Shown piece after piece: positions 8,432 through 17,828 of a stretch of 64,000 nucleotides of DNA (position 1 is its first letter; every line of letters begins with the position of its first letter). The DNA comes from Sphingobacterium multivorum (GTDB lineage Bacteria > Bacteroidota > Bacteroidia > Sphingobacteriales > Sphingobacteriaceae), in the NCBI RefSeq assembly GCF_039511225.1, contig NZ_CP154261.1:2604001-2668000 (forward strand), read 5' to 3'. Under the pieces are notes generated by a model that ran no database searches, was not told the DNA's origin, and saw only the letters and a list, made by a program, of their open reading frames with translations. A program made the translations under genes and the position numbers.

Positions 8432-10018
8432 TTAAGGAGTCACATCCTTAACGCAACGAATAGGATAACGATCGTCGATATTTTCAGAATCCAGGCTGAA
8501 GGTAAGCGTGCCACCATCAAATACCGCAACATTAATATTGCCGGTACCATTGCCACCACCATCGGAAATCTGGTAACCTCCGAAACCTTTTTGTCTCATC
8601 GCCGTGCCACCGTTTCTCTTGTAAGTTCCAGACTTATAGAAATAGAGTTTATCGCCATTTGATGCATTAAAGAAAATATAAGAAGTCAGCGGACTATCAT
8701 CGGCCTGACCACTCGGGTTGTTTGTGCCACCTCCCAATGGGCTAGCTACTAGCGTTTGGAATTCTGCGAAAGTTGGAATTCTCCAGCCAGCACCCATTTT
8801 CGCACAAATATTGTTATCAAAAGGATTTGGAGGACTTGGACGTGTACCATCATCCGGAATCAGATTAGAATCAAATCTCCAATAATGGGTCGGTTCATAA
8901 GTCAGTCCAAGGTGGGATGGATCATCGAAGGAATAGGTACCTGTGCCATTTGAAGGACCGTTGTAAGCTAAATTACCCTTCGCCCAGATCAGGTTGCCGA
9001 TCTGTACGCCATCGGATGCCTTTATGGTTAGATTAAGATTATATTTTACCCCTGGAGCGATGCGCAATCCACTAACTTGGAGGTTGCTTTTGGTAACACC
9101 GTTAATCGTAATCGAGGGAATATTAAATACAGCAGGTGCAGCGGTGCCGATACAAACAAGTGTAGGAACACTGCTTACAATAGAGCTACCCAGAGCAGAA
9201 AAAGGTACTTGTGCTGAGGTAGCAGATCCATTATAGCTGAGCGCAGCATCCGAAAGTTTGATGTTTGCTGTCGGATAATGTGGAGCAATATTGGCGCTTA
9301 CAGCAGAAATATTACCTATTGTAGAAGCGTCAATTTTTGTTGTAATCTGGCTAAACTTATGCTTTAAAGTTATATTTAATTGATTTGCGCTAACATTGGA
9401 GACGGTCATCGTTGTCTTGAAATACATCAAGTCTGTATTGCCATTTACACCCGTTAATACCGCTTCACTCGATTTACTCTGTGTATCCGTCCAACTTGGG
9501 GCAACGACATCGTTATAGGAAACGACAACAAAGTCATAAGAAGTATTAGCTGCTAAACCCGTGATATTTCCTTCAGCTTGTTCACTGCCTGTTGTATATG
9601 TTTTTTGAGAAACATAATTTCCTGAAGCTGTTTCGTATACTAACACCGTATATTTCTTCCCTGAATCCATTTTATCCGTGGTACTGCCAGCCGCTCTCAA
9701 TCGGGAAGAAGCCTGCAGTGATCCCTGTGACGACACCGTTGGTGTTAATGTCGCAACTAAGGACAGATTATTGCCAAAGGGAATAATTGCTTGCTGGGCT
9801 GAGTTCTGAGATCCTGTCCCCGCATTCGTGGAACCAATCTTAATCGGGGTCGGATCCTCACTTGCAATCCCCTCCATTTTAACTTTAACAACGACGCCCT
9901 CGCTTGCCGTTGTTGTATTATCATCACGTTTACAAGAAAATAGACTGATCCCCGCAGCCAAAAACAATAGCGCCGTTTTGACCGGTATACTGTTTAAAAA
10001 TCGTTTTAATTTTATCAT
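8432..10018 (-). CDS. FISUMP / fimbrillin-like lipoprotein (second locus)
   Basis: This 528-aa predicted lipoprotein has a signal peptide ending at ISLFSC (Cys near 29). A fimbrillin-like N-terminal half follows (YTVLVYETASGNYVSQKTY, LKHKFSQITTKIDAS). The C-terminal FISUMP-type region (about 350-528) includes LIWAKGNLAYNG, WRIPTFAEFQTL and a final YPIRCVKD. It resembles the protein at 159-1949 in layout, and its gene is also preceded, by 19 bp, by a small GIAAGS peptide gene. It likely acts at the cell surface, with unknown function. A clear intrinsic terminator follows. Confidence 0.8.
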   Translation of the reverse strand: MIKLKRFLNSIPVKTALLFLAAGISLFSCKRDDNTTTASEGVVVKVKMEGIASEDPTPIKIGSTNAGTGSQNSAQQAIIPFGNNLSLVATLTPTVSSQGSLQASSRLRAAGSTTDKMDSGKKYTVLVYETASGNYVSQKTYTTGSEQAEGNITGLAANTSYDFVVVSYNDVVAPSWTDTQSKSSEAVLTGVNGNTDLMYFKTTMTVSNVSANQLNITLKHKFSQITTKIDASTIGNISAVSANIAPHYPTANIKLSDAALSYNGSATSAQVPFSALGSSIVSSVPTLVCIGTAAPAVFNIPSITINGVTKSNLQVSGLRIAPGVKYNLNLTIKASDGVQIGNLIWAKGNLAYNGPSNGTGTYSFDDPSHLGLTYEPTHYWRFDSNLIPDDGTRPSPPNPFDNNICAKMGAGWRIPTFAEFQTLVASPLGGGTNNPSGQADDSPLTSYIFFNASNGDKLYFYKSGTYKRNGGTAMRQKGFGGYQISDGGGNGTGNINVAVFDGGTLTFSLDSENIDDRYPIRCVKDVTP

Positions 10019-10037
10019 GTTAAATAGCTTTTATGAA

Positions 10038-10217
10038 TTACCAATTGATCGTTTTGTCTTCGCTGTCTGTATCCCATTGCTGTGTTGGCTCAACAGATCC
10101 CGCAGCAATCCCATGTTCCATCGCAATGTGTTCATGGGCAACTCGCGGAGAGATATACATTTTCTTGTCGATGATCGTATCAATTGACACGACAGATCGT
10201 TCTTCATTTTTTTTCAT
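10038..10217 (-). CDS. Small GIAAGS peptide paired with FISUMP lipoprotein
   Basis: This is a 59-codon gene starting at the ATG at 10217. The product has KMYISP at residues 19-24, then IAMEHGIAAGS at 31-41, then an acidic tail ending TINW. It matches the 66-aa peptide at 1958-2158 in motif order and gene position, which is the main evidence that both are real. It has no signal peptide of the usual type. It is probably cotranscribed with the downstream lipoprotein. Confidence 0.7.
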   Translation of the reverse strand: MKKNEERSVVSIDTIIDKKMYISPRVAHEHIAMEHGIAAGSVEPTQQWDTDSEDKTINW

Positions 10218-10717
10218 TATTTTTTATTTTAATTGTTTAACACCCGAATTTTTTAGGCTCCATTATACTTTGTTCAATAGGCGGGCCTCTAGTGATAGCG
10301 CTAAATTCTATGCGATTCTTGCTGCAATATTAGGGAGCTAAAATTGAACAGCAAACTGAACTTTGGAAGGATTATTGAAAATATTCTATGTGTTGTTAAA
10401 CAATAAAATCATGATTTTTTTATTCCCTGTAATTTTGTGTCAATTGTTTGTTTATTAGTATTTTGTGTGCTATTGGTTGCTGAATGATTACGGTATTTAT
10501 GCTATTGATTTTATTCGATAATTGATATCATTTTTTTTGTTTTTTTGCGCGCACACTTTCGTTTTTTTTCTCCTAATATTTTTGGTTTTTCAATTTAAGT
10601 GGGACAGTAATAGGCTTTGAAAATGCAATTATGAGCGGGTACTATTTGTGGAAGTTGAATGATGCAGGTGAAGTCTATCAATTGCCCCTCTAGCTACTTA
10701 TTTCGGATAAATTTAGA
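10218..10717. other. Very AT-rich intergenic region
   Basis: This is a low-complexity, T-rich stretch between the FISUMP locus and the receiver-domain operon. A 20-codon plus-strand frame (10631-10693) is present but unsupported. Promoters for both divergent units should be here; none was identified with confidence. Confidence 0.4.
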
Positions 10718-10897
10718 ATGAATAATTACGGAAATCCGTCTATAGCCGATTTGTTGAATCTTAACTACTGTATTAAACTTGCAGTAGCATTCGTCTATTA
10801 TTTATCCAACCAATTGAACGGGAGCGGTCAAGATAAGCGAGCTGATCTCATGAATAGGGGGGGGGTAAAAAAAGGAGATACAATTCAGGTATTATGA
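10718..10897 (+). CDS. Small ORF with G9 tract, coupled to receiver gene
   Basis: This is a 59-codon frame from the ATG at 10718. Residues 11-31 are hydrophobic (ADLLNLNYCIKLAVAFVYYL), so it may be membrane-associated. A run of nine G (10857-10865) lies near its end and encodes Arg-Gly-Gly-Val. The stop codon overlaps the receiver gene start as ATGA, which suggests translational coupling. I do not recognise a family. A one-base change in the G run would shift the frame; one extra G would fuse it to the receiver protein. Confidence 0.45.
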   Translation: MNNYGNPSIADLLNLNYCIKLAVAFVYYLSNQLNGSGQDKRADLMNRGGVKKGDTIQVL

Positions 10898-11304
10898 GTC
10901 ATAAAATAAAACTGGTTTTTGCTGATGATAGTGTCTTTCAGCAAATCATGATAAAGGCATTGGTTCGAAATATAGGTAGCTATGATCTACTTTTTACCTG
11001 CAGGGATGGTAACGAACTTCTCTATGAACTGGAGCGAGCACTTATATTGCCTGAAATATGCATCATTGATCTTCATATGCCAGTCATGAATGGCGTGGAA
11101 ACAGCCAAGGAGATAAAGGAAAGATTTCCAACAATAAAATTGTTTGGCTATACGTCCACTCAAAGGGGGGAAGAAATTGATTGCCTTAAACAGAGTGGAG
11201 TACTGAAAGTCTTTGGTAAAAGTCAGCCAAGAAATATGTTAAATGAGATCGGTCTGTTGATGAACAAAGAGATGAAGAATTTGTATACTATGGCGAGAAA
11301 GTAA
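10894..11304 (+). CDS. Stand-alone response regulator receiver protein
   Basis: This 136-aa protein is a single receiver (REC) domain without an output domain. The acidic pair Asp11-Asp12, the phosphoacceptor Asp59 (CIIDLHMPVMNG), Thr87 (GYTST) and Lys109 (FGKSQP) are all in place, so phosphotransfer should be possible. No histidine kinase gene is adjacent, so it is probably fed by a distant kinase or acts like a CheY-type single-domain regulator. It overlaps the preceding 59-codon ORF by ATGA. Its stop codon lies inside a terminator stem. Confidence 0.85.
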   Translation: MSHKIKLVFADDSVFQQIMIKALVRNIGSYDLLFTCRDGNELLYELERALILPEICIIDLHMPVMNGVETAKEIKERFPTIKLFGYTSTQRGEEIDCLKQSGVLKVFGKSQPRNMLNEIGLLMNKEMKNLYTMARK

Positions 11305-11332
11305 CCTCCTATGCTAAGCTTACTTTCTCGCC
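11292..11332. terminator. 13-bp stem terminator between convergent genes
   Basis: GGCGAGAAAGTAA and TTACTTTCTCGCC form a perfect stem with a 15-nt loop. The receiver gene stop codon is part of the left arm. It can serve both the plus-strand receiver gene and the minus-strand lipoprotein gene ending at 11355. Confidence 0.75.
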
Positions 11333-11354
11333 AATTAGTTCATATGCACCAACC

Positions 11355-12149
11355 CTAATCCAGGTAAAAGAAAAGCCGGCTGAATGTTTGATTCGGTGCT
11401 TTTGGCGCAATAAAATAGGGCTGAACTTTGCCCTTGTCGTTTAATTTTGGTAGAAAGAACCCGACTGCAGGCAGTTTGCTTTTTGCTTCATCGCCGTCAA
11501 AAGCCCACTCATCATCGGTATTGGCTTTGGTAAAATTGACCGTGGCATTCGACAGATCAACGCCTTTCTCAAAATCCTTCGATGGTAGATAGTCCACATA
11601 AACCCACCTTCCGGGAAGCACATTTTTTGCGATGTACTCCTTACGGATATCGCCCGTCGTTGCATTGACCTTCTGCAATGAAATATCAATCGGGAAATCA
11701 ATGTTTTTATCATAAATATAAAAGCCCAGTTTATTGACATTGGGGTCTGCAGCAGGTGGGGTCACTTCCTGCGCCTTGCCATCAAAATAGACGTAGTTGA
11801 AATTGACTTTGATCGTGTTTTCAGGCAATTCGGCACTGTAAACCACTTCCTTGGTCTCCGTATCGGTTAAGGTAACTAGTCTTTTTTTTGGTATTTTGTA
11901 GCTGTAAGCCGTTGCAAAATGGATATTGTGCTGCGGCTGGATGATAAAAGCGCCATCTTTATGATCAAATACGGTCGTGTCAATGGCGATCTGCAATGGA
12001 TGGTCACTGCCATTATAGCCATTGATCAGAATATGCATCGCGCGTTCCACCTCCGCAGCGTCCTTATTGCAGGCACTGAACAGGAAGGGAAAGCTCATCA
12101 GCAGGAGCGCAGTGACCAGGGAATACAACTTTGTTGATAAATTTTTCAT
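11355..12149 (-). CDS. Lipoprotein, partner of TonB receptor (B)
   Basis: This 264-aa lipoprotein has a signal peptide ending FLFSAC (Cys near 27). The body is beta-rich with no named domain I can assign. It is a divergent duplicate of the 267-aa protein at 12153-12956: both have a GYN(G/N)S segment near residue 45 and a VYFDGK / VIYMDGK segment near 120. The genes are 3 bp apart and follow a TonB receptor, so these are likely surface-exposed accessory lipoproteins, taking the position SusD has in Sus systems without resembling SusD. Confidence 0.75.
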   Translation of the reverse strand: MKNLSTKLYSLVTALLLMSFPFLFSACNKDAAEVERAMHILINGYNGSDHPLQIAIDTTVFDHKDGAFIIQPQHNIHFATAYSYKIPKKRLVTLTDTETKEVVYSAELPENTIKVNFNYVYFDGKAQEVTPPAADPNVNKLGFYIYDKNIDFPIDISLQKVNATTGDIRKEYIAKNVLPGRWVYVDYLPSKDFEKGVDLSNATVNFTKANTDDEWAFDGDEAKSKLPAVGFFLPKLNDKGKVQPYFIAPKAPNQTFSRLFFYLD

Positions 12150-12152
12150 ACT

Positions 12153-12956
12153 TTATAATTCTAAAACCTTATTAAACCGCATCATGGTGTTGATGGGTGC
12201 TTCATTGATGATAAACAACTTGGAAATGGCTTTTGTGGGTGAAGGGACAGGTGCACCCGAGCTAAGCTGGCTGAATTCAAAAGACGATCCTTCGGTATAG
12301 GGGATGTCGGTGCCTGCTTTATAAATATAGGCCCGAAAGAGTACCGAGGTCTTTTCTCCCTTGTAGTCCTGGATGCCTAAGGGGAAGGGATCAAAAACGA
12401 GGGGTTGGGAGAACGTATTGGGTGTTAGATTTTTGATCCGTATGACCTCTTCAAACACTTTGGGCGTGAAATAGTATTTTCCAAATACAATGTCCACGGG
12501 CTCCCGGTAATTTAAGATGTTGGACTGGAGCATATAGATCAACTGTACTTTACCCTCCACAGGTGCCGGCACTTTTGGAAAATCGGCTACTTTTCCGTCC
12601 ATGTAAATAACATTGAGGTCTGTTATAACCGCCGTATCGTTGGCTTTGATTTCCCGTTCCAGCAGAATTTTATCGGTCGCCTTAGACTTCATGGTAAATT
12701 TTAAACGCTGCTTGGCCGGGTCATTGAAATTATAATTCGCAGCAAATGCGATGCGGCTAAAGGCTGGTGTTACCGTAGCGCTAAAGGTGTCCAATTGCAG
12801 GATAAGTTCCTCGTTGCTGTTGTTGTAACCACTTAAATTGATCATATGCACATTGGAATGATACAGCAGTTGGTCGCCACCTTTATCGCATGAAAGGAAG
12901 GTGGATAGCAAAAAAAAGGCGATCGCCGTGGCTATTAAGATTATTTTTGTTTTCAT
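12153..12956 (-). CDS. Lipoprotein, partner of TonB receptor (A)
   Basis: This 267-aa lipoprotein has a signal peptide ending STFLSC (Cys near 23). It is a paralogue of the adjacent protein at 11355-12149, with the same length and order of motifs (GYNNSNEELILQLD, then VIYMDGKV). It lies 10 bp downstream of the TonB receptor gene and is surely cotranscribed with it. No enzymatic motif is visible. It probably captures or presents the receptor's ligand at the outer membrane, which is inference from position. Confidence 0.75.
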   Translation of the reverse strand: MKTKIILIATAIAFFLLSTFLSCDKGGDQLLYHSNVHMINLSGYNNSNEELILQLDTFSATVTPAFSRIAFAANYNFNDPAKQRLKFTMKSKATDKILLEREIKANDTAVITDLNVIYMDGKVADFPKVPAPVEGKVQLIYMLQSNILNYREPVDIVFGKYYFTPKVFEEVIRIKNLTPNTFSQPLVFDPFPLGIQDYKGEKTSVLFRAYIYKAGTDIPYTEGSSFEFSQLSSGAPVPSPTKAISKLFIINEAPINTMMRFNKVLEL

Positions 12957-12966
12957 AGCGGTTGAT

Positions 12967-15900
12967 TTAAAAGGTATATCCGATGGAAAGGCTAAAGGAA
13001 CTGCCCACTTTCCGGTTAAAAGTTTCTTTGTCGCCTATGCGCATCTTTTTTGTTCCGTCTTCGGAGGTCTCGTAGTAACCTTCCTCATATTTCTGGGAAA
13101 AACCAAACTTCCATTCGTAGATCTCGTCCCATTCCTGTGTGGGCCATTCGGAGTTTGACAGCCCTTTCCAGCGATCCTGAACTTTGAACGTCTCGGGTCT
13201 GTTCACATAGAAGCGAAACGGACTGTTCAACAGATTGCTCAGGTTCAGTTTAAGATCGAGGTTTTTGTTTTTCAGCAATTTGTAGCTTAACTGTGCGTCG
13301 AGTTGGTTGCGCGGGCGCTCGTATTCAATCAGATCTTCGCTCATGGCTGTCATAAAGGTTTTATAGCCCATATGGTTAAAGGCTACGTTGGCTCCTAAGC
13401 GGTCTCCGGCGTATTGGATGGCCGCGTTATAGACCACTGGTATCTGTCCATAAAGTGGGCGCTTGCTTTTCAGGAATTGCTTTTCACGGTATTCAAAGGT
13501 ATTTCCGTATTTATCGGTGCCGATGCTCTTTGCCCTAAATTCGGCCGACTGCACTTCAGAACTTTGAAGCGTAATGTTTCCGCTGACATTGAAATCCTCC
13601 AATAGGGAACCGGGCGCCATAAAGCCCAGGTTTTTACGGATATCAAACTCCAGTCCCTTTACTTTGGCCCATTCCGAGTTATTGGTGGTCACATAGATGC
13701 GGTGCGACGAATCCATCATCTGCCGGTACAATTCGATTGGGTTCTGAAAATATTTATAGAAAAAGCCGATGGAAATAACTTCGGCAATGGAAGGATACCA
13801 TTCAAAACGCATATCATAATGGTCAATTAAGGTCGACAGCACACCTTCATTCCGACGGTAAGCACCGCCCAATGCGGGGTCCTGCCGTACCATCTTGGAG
13901 TTTTCAATCAATGCCGGCCGCACCACGGACTGTGAGTAGGCCATGCGGATGTTGAAATCGGGTATGGGCGTCAATGTTAGGCTCACCGATGGCAGGTAGC
14001 GCCAGGTTTTCTCTTCGGTTTCGGGATCGGCCGTCATGCCCACCAGTTTGCCCGTTTTGGGATCGACAAAGCGTTGCTTGCGCATCGCAATGGTTCTGGC
14101 GTCCATCTGCAGGTCATTATCGCCATTTTGCAGGCTTTTATACTTGAAGTATTCGGCACGTACACCCCAGACCAGTCGGATCCACGAGTTGAAGCGATTG
14201 TCGAGTAGACCATAGACAGCCTGGTTTATATTTTTCCCTTCGTAAGCACTGACGGAGAATGCCGCTGGATAGTAAAACATGCCATGTAAGGGATCTGTAA
14301 ACTCCAGGTATTTCGACCAGGTGTTGACAGGCGTAAAGGTATTGGCACCGACCGAAACGATAGGCAGCGAAACCCATTCGAACAGGCCATGCCGATCCAT
14401 ATATTGGTATCCGGCTTTGAACGTCTGCTTTTGCCCGAGCCAATTCGTCTGGTAGCTCAATGCACCTTCCGCAATTTTGTTGGTCTCCGTATAATGGTAC
14501 TCGGAGCGTGTAAATGTTCCGTCACCGGCATTGGCGTAGTGCGAAGGGATCACATTATAAAGGGTATCATTTAAGAAACCGATCGGAGCGAGCCAGGCTT
14601 CGGTGGCATCTTTCTCACGGTTGTTCAGCTGATTGCGGGCAATATTCCACTCGAGTTTGAAATTGCCGAACCGATGTTCGCCATCCAGCTTATTCTGCAG
14701 CATATCGATAAATTTGGGACGGTCATATTCGCGGATAGCTGGCCTCGAATCGTAACCAATATCATTTCCCCAGCCTTCGATTACGGAAAACTGATTGTTG
14801 AACATCCGGGAATAGAAATTCCGCGAGGTTATCTTGTGATTTTTGCTGTTCCAGCCCAGGTTGACCAAAGCGCCTAAGCTTGAATTAAAGTTATACTGTG
14901 TTGAGGTCGTTGGATGGATTTCTTTGCCCGTGCTGACATCGAAAGTTGTCCCCTCTACTTTTTGCCAGTTGCCGCGCTCAAAATTGGAGATGTGATCAAT
15001 AGATTGCTCATTTCGGTAACTGAGCGAGCCGACAAATCCAAAGACGCCCTTTGTACCACTATAACTCCGCCCCAGGCTGAACTGGTAGTTTTGCCCGGGT
15101 AGCGCCGTATATTTTCGGGTACCCAAACGCTCCAGTCCGCCGATACGCCCGTTCTGTGCAGCGATCATTTCCGGTGTAAAAGGTTTCACGCCTTCAGGCA
15201 CGGGTTTATAGGGATTGGCAGGGTCATAATTGATCCCGTCGAAAACGGTCAGATCGCGCGGGAAATTACCGCGTGTACCATCGTCAAAGGCGAGGTAATC
15301 TAAGCTGCCGCGACCATAACCCAGGAAATCTTTGCCCGTGGATCCATTGATATATTTACTCCCCACCGAAAAGGAAGTGAAGTTTTTGACCGGAATGGCC
15401 AGGGTGTTGATCTGTACCAGTCCACCGCCAAAACCAAAGCTCAGGTCGGGGGACGAAGATTTGTGAATGATGACATTGTCGATCAGGTTGCTGGGGACAA
15501 TATCAAATTCGAAGTCCCGTACCTGCACGTCTGTACTGGGGAGGGTGGCGCCATCCATCATGGCCAGGTTGTAACGCTCGGCAATACCGCGGATCACCAC
15601 CCGACGGTTGTCGTTTGTACTGACGCCGGAGATGCGTTTGAGGGTCTCACCAACGTTTTTATCCGGTAAAACGGCAATTTGCTCGCGACTGATCCCGTTG
15701 GAGATGGTGGCTTCATTCTTCTGTTTGGCATATAAGGAAGCCACACTTTCCTGTTTATAACTTCCTGTCACGACCACCTGCTCCAGGCTTTTCACCACGC
15801 TCTTCAAAACGATGTTGAGATTGGTCTGTTTGCCGGACTGCACCACGATGTCGGTGATTCTTTTTGTCTGATGCGAAATGTAGCTGACTTCGATGGTATA

Positions 15901-16422
15901 GGTGCCGGGGGCGAGGTTCAAGCTGTAGCTGCCATCGGCTTTACTTTTTAAGGATTGGCCGCTTCGGAGCAGCGTAATGCTTGCATCGGCGAGGACTTCC
16001 CCATTTTCATTGATGATTCGTCCGCTGATATATCCTTGCTGTTGGGTGGTGCTGTTGCCGATGCTGGCGGATAGCGGAAGGGGGATAGCGGCCATGCTTT
16101 TTGCCGAAACGATCACAGACTGATCCTTCAGCACAAAGCTGAGCGGCTGGTTTTTGAAAATTTGGGCCAATACAAGATTGATGTCGGTATTGCTGGTTTC
16201 TATGGTAACGGGTCTGGCGATGCGCAGCAGGCTGCCCTCGACCAGAAATCCATACCCCGTCTGTGTACTTATTTTCTTGAATACTTTGGCCAGGGAGCTG
16301 TTCTTCTCGGAGAGACTGATGTTTTGTCCTATTGCTCCGAAGCTGATCTGTAGCATGCCAAAGAGTGTCATGAAGGTGCCTAGCTTCATTTTCAATAGTA
16401 TTTTTGTATTTTTTTTATACAT
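12967..16422 (-). CDS. TonB-dependent receptor with STN signalling domain
   Basis: This is a 1151-aa outer membrane transporter. After a signal peptide (cleavage near 33) comes a secretin/TonB short N-terminal (STN) domain at about 34-107, typical of transducers that talk to FecR. Next are a carboxypeptidase-regulatory-like domain (about 130-210), the plug (about 215-330) and the barrel, ending SFSLSIGYTF. The STN domain fits the adjacent FecR and ECF sigma genes, so substrate binding should switch on this operon. The substrate is unknown. The layout could serve iron chelates or a polymer. The two following genes encode paralogous lipoproteins rather than SusD. Confidence 0.9.
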   Translation of the reverse strand: MYKKNTKILLKMKLGTFMTLFGMLQISFGAIGQNISLSEKNSSLAKVFKKISTQTGYGFLVEGSLLRIARPVTIETSNTDINLVLAQIFKNQPLSFVLKDQSVIVSAKSMAAIPLPLSASIGNSTTQQQGYISGRIINENGEVLADASITLLRSGQSLKSKADGSYSLNLAPGTYTIEVSYISHQTKRITDIVVQSGKQTNLNIVLKSVVKSLEQVVVTGSYKQESVASLYAKQKNEATISNGISREQIAVLPDKNVGETLKRISGVSTNDNRRVVIRGIAERYNLAMMDGATLPSTDVQVRDFEFDIVPSNLIDNVIIHKSSSPDLSFGFGGGLVQINTLAIPVKNFTSFSVGSKYINGSTGKDFLGYGRGSLDYLAFDDGTRGNFPRDLTVFDGINYDPANPYKPVPEGVKPFTPEMIAAQNGRIGGLERLGTRKYTALPGQNYQFSLGRSYSGTKGVFGFVGSLSYRNEQSIDHISNFERGNWQKVEGTTFDVSTGKEIHPTTSTQYNFNSSLGALVNLGWNSKNHKITSRNFYSRMFNNQFSVIEGWGNDIGYDSRPAIREYDRPKFIDMLQNKLDGEHRFGNFKLEWNIARNQLNNREKDATEAWLAPIGFLNDTLYNVIPSHYANAGDGTFTRSEYHYTETNKIAEGALSYQTNWLGQKQTFKAGYQYMDRHGLFEWVSLPIVSVGANTFTPVNTWSKYLEFTDPLHGMFYYPAAFSVSAYEGKNINQAVYGLLDNRFNSWIRLVWGVRAEYFKYKSLQNGDNDLQMDARTIAMRKQRFVDPKTGKLVGMTADPETEEKTWRYLPSVSLTLTPIPDFNIRMAYSQSVVRPALIENSKMVRQDPALGGAYRRNEGVLSTLIDHYDMRFEWYPSIAEVISIGFFYKYFQNPIELYRQMMDSSHRIYVTTNNSEWAKVKGLEFDIRKNLGFMAPGSLLEDFNVSGNITLQSSEVQSAEFRAKSIGTDKYGNTFEYREKQFLKSKRPLYGQIPVVYNAAIQYAGDRLGANVAFNHMGYKTFMTAMSEDLIEYERPRNQLDAQLSYKLLKNKNLDLKLNLSNLLNSPFRFYVNRPETFKVQDRWKGLSNSEWPTQEWDEIYEWKFGFSQKYEEGYYETSEDGTKKMRIGDKETFNRKVGSSFSLSIGYTF

Positions 16423-16588
16423 TTGTTAAGCTGAAATATGTGTTCATTGGATCGAGAAATTCATAGGCCTATTCCGGCTTTTTGGCCAGTAGTGTTGCGA
16501 CCACTATTGGCTTTTTTTGGAATTGGGCATGCGGTATAATGTTCTATCAGGTGCTGTCCTAGGGCAGTCACCGATGTCAGTGCTTGTC

Positions 16589-17755
16589 TTATTTTGTTTC
16601 TACGATAAGCCTCCTTCCTTGCATCTCGACCTGGATGCTTTTAAATGTTTTTAATAGATTCAATACTTTTTCAAAAGACCAGGACCGCGGGATTCTTCCG
16701 GTAAAGGTTTCGCTCGTTGGGGTACCCCGATACTGGATGTCCACATTGTACCAGCGGCCAAGTTCGTCCACAACGCTGCCGATATCGGCATCTGTAAAAT
16801 CAAAGTAACCCTCTTTCCAGGCGATCACTTCCGCGGGGTCCACATTTTTAATGGACATGGATTCTCCCGCAACAATACCCTGTTCTCCAGGCTTGAGAAT
16901 GACGCGCTGATGCGCATTGGTCAAGGCGATGGAGCCGCTCAGGAGGGTTGTTTTGGTTCTGGATTTTGATGTGTAGGTATTAACATTAAAATGGGTTCCC
17001 AGTACTTCAATCACTTGATTTTCGGAGCGTACCCGGAAAGGCATAGCCGCATTGTGTGCCACTTCAAAATACACCTCACCGCTGATGCTCACCTCGCGCG
17101 ACGAGCCCCGGAAGGCTGAAGGATAGCTGATCGACGACTGTGCATTGAGCCAAACTTGCGTACCGTCGGCTAATGTCAATTGGTAGCGGCCACCCCGTGG
17201 GGTAGTAAGCGTATTGACATGTACCTTATCGACGTTCTTGCCGGCCGTATACACCAGATTACCGGGTTTCAGTTTGTTGATATGGATATTTCCTTCGCTG
17301 CTGAGCTCGCCATTTTTGGACTCGTCCAGCAGGATTTTTTCACCATTGCCGAGGGTTAAGATGGCTTTATCCATTGCGGGATGAATGCTGCTGCTTTGCT
17401 TTTCAGCAGCGGTAGGTGACTGGTCTGTCTGCTGTTTGAAGATGTAAAACGACACCGTGCAAAGGAAGATGAGGGATGCTGCTGCTTGCCATAGCCTATT
17501 TCCCGGATGAAGGAAGGATCGCTTCTTTGGAAGGGCGGTCGATGCGGATGTCTCCGCGTCGATCTGATCGAAGATTTTTTCCTGCAATTGGCTTTTCCGG
17601 AATACACGCTCTTCGGCGCTTAACCTGTCGATGAGATCTGGATTGGCTTCAAAGGAAGCGTACCAATTTTCAAGAACCTGGAGCTCATCCTCCGTTATTG
17701 TGCCGGCTTCGTATTTAGCGAGTATATCACGTATCTGTTGATGTTGATCGTCCAT
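16589..17755 (-). CDS. FecR-family anti-sigma factor
   Basis: This 388-aa protein has a cytoplasmic N-terminal part (1-85) that should bind the sigma factor and a single membrane helix near 88-107 (LWQAAASLIFLCTVSFYIF). The periplasmic FecR domain covers about 175-275 (TPRGGRYQLTLADGTQVWLNAQS, VSISGEVYFEVAH). A C-terminal domain of the DUF4974 type covers about 315-388 (FDFTDADIGSVVDELGRWYNVDI). It sits between the sigma gene and the TonB receptor, the standard order. It transmits receptor occupancy to the sigma factor. Confidence 0.92.
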   Translation of the reverse strand: MDDQHQQIRDILAKYEAGTITEDELQVLENWYASFEANPDLIDRLSAEERVFRKSQLQEKIFDQIDAETSASTALPKKRSFLHPGNRLWQAAASLIFLCTVSFYIFKQQTDQSPTAAEKQSSSIHPAMDKAILTLGNGEKILLDESKNGELSSEGNIHINKLKPGNLVYTAGKNVDKVHVNTLTTPRGGRYQLTLADGTQVWLNAQSSISYPSAFRGSSREVSISGEVYFEVAHNAAMPFRVRSENQVIEVLGTHFNVNTYTSKSRTKTTLLSGSIALTNAHQRVILKPGEQGIVAGESMSIKNVDPAEVIAWKEGYFDFTDADIGSVVDELGRWYNVDIQYRGTPTSETFTGRIPRSWSFEKVLNLLKTFKSIQVEMQGRRLIVETK

Positions 17756-17828
17756 TTCCTGTGCTTTATACTAAGGAGTACCCGAAGTCTGCAAAAGCGG
17801 GAACGGAAATCTGAAAAAAATACTTTGC

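Noticed and set aside
10631-10693. 20-codon plus-strand frame before the G9 ORF
   Set aside because: It is too short to support, with no conservation evidence or start-site signal.
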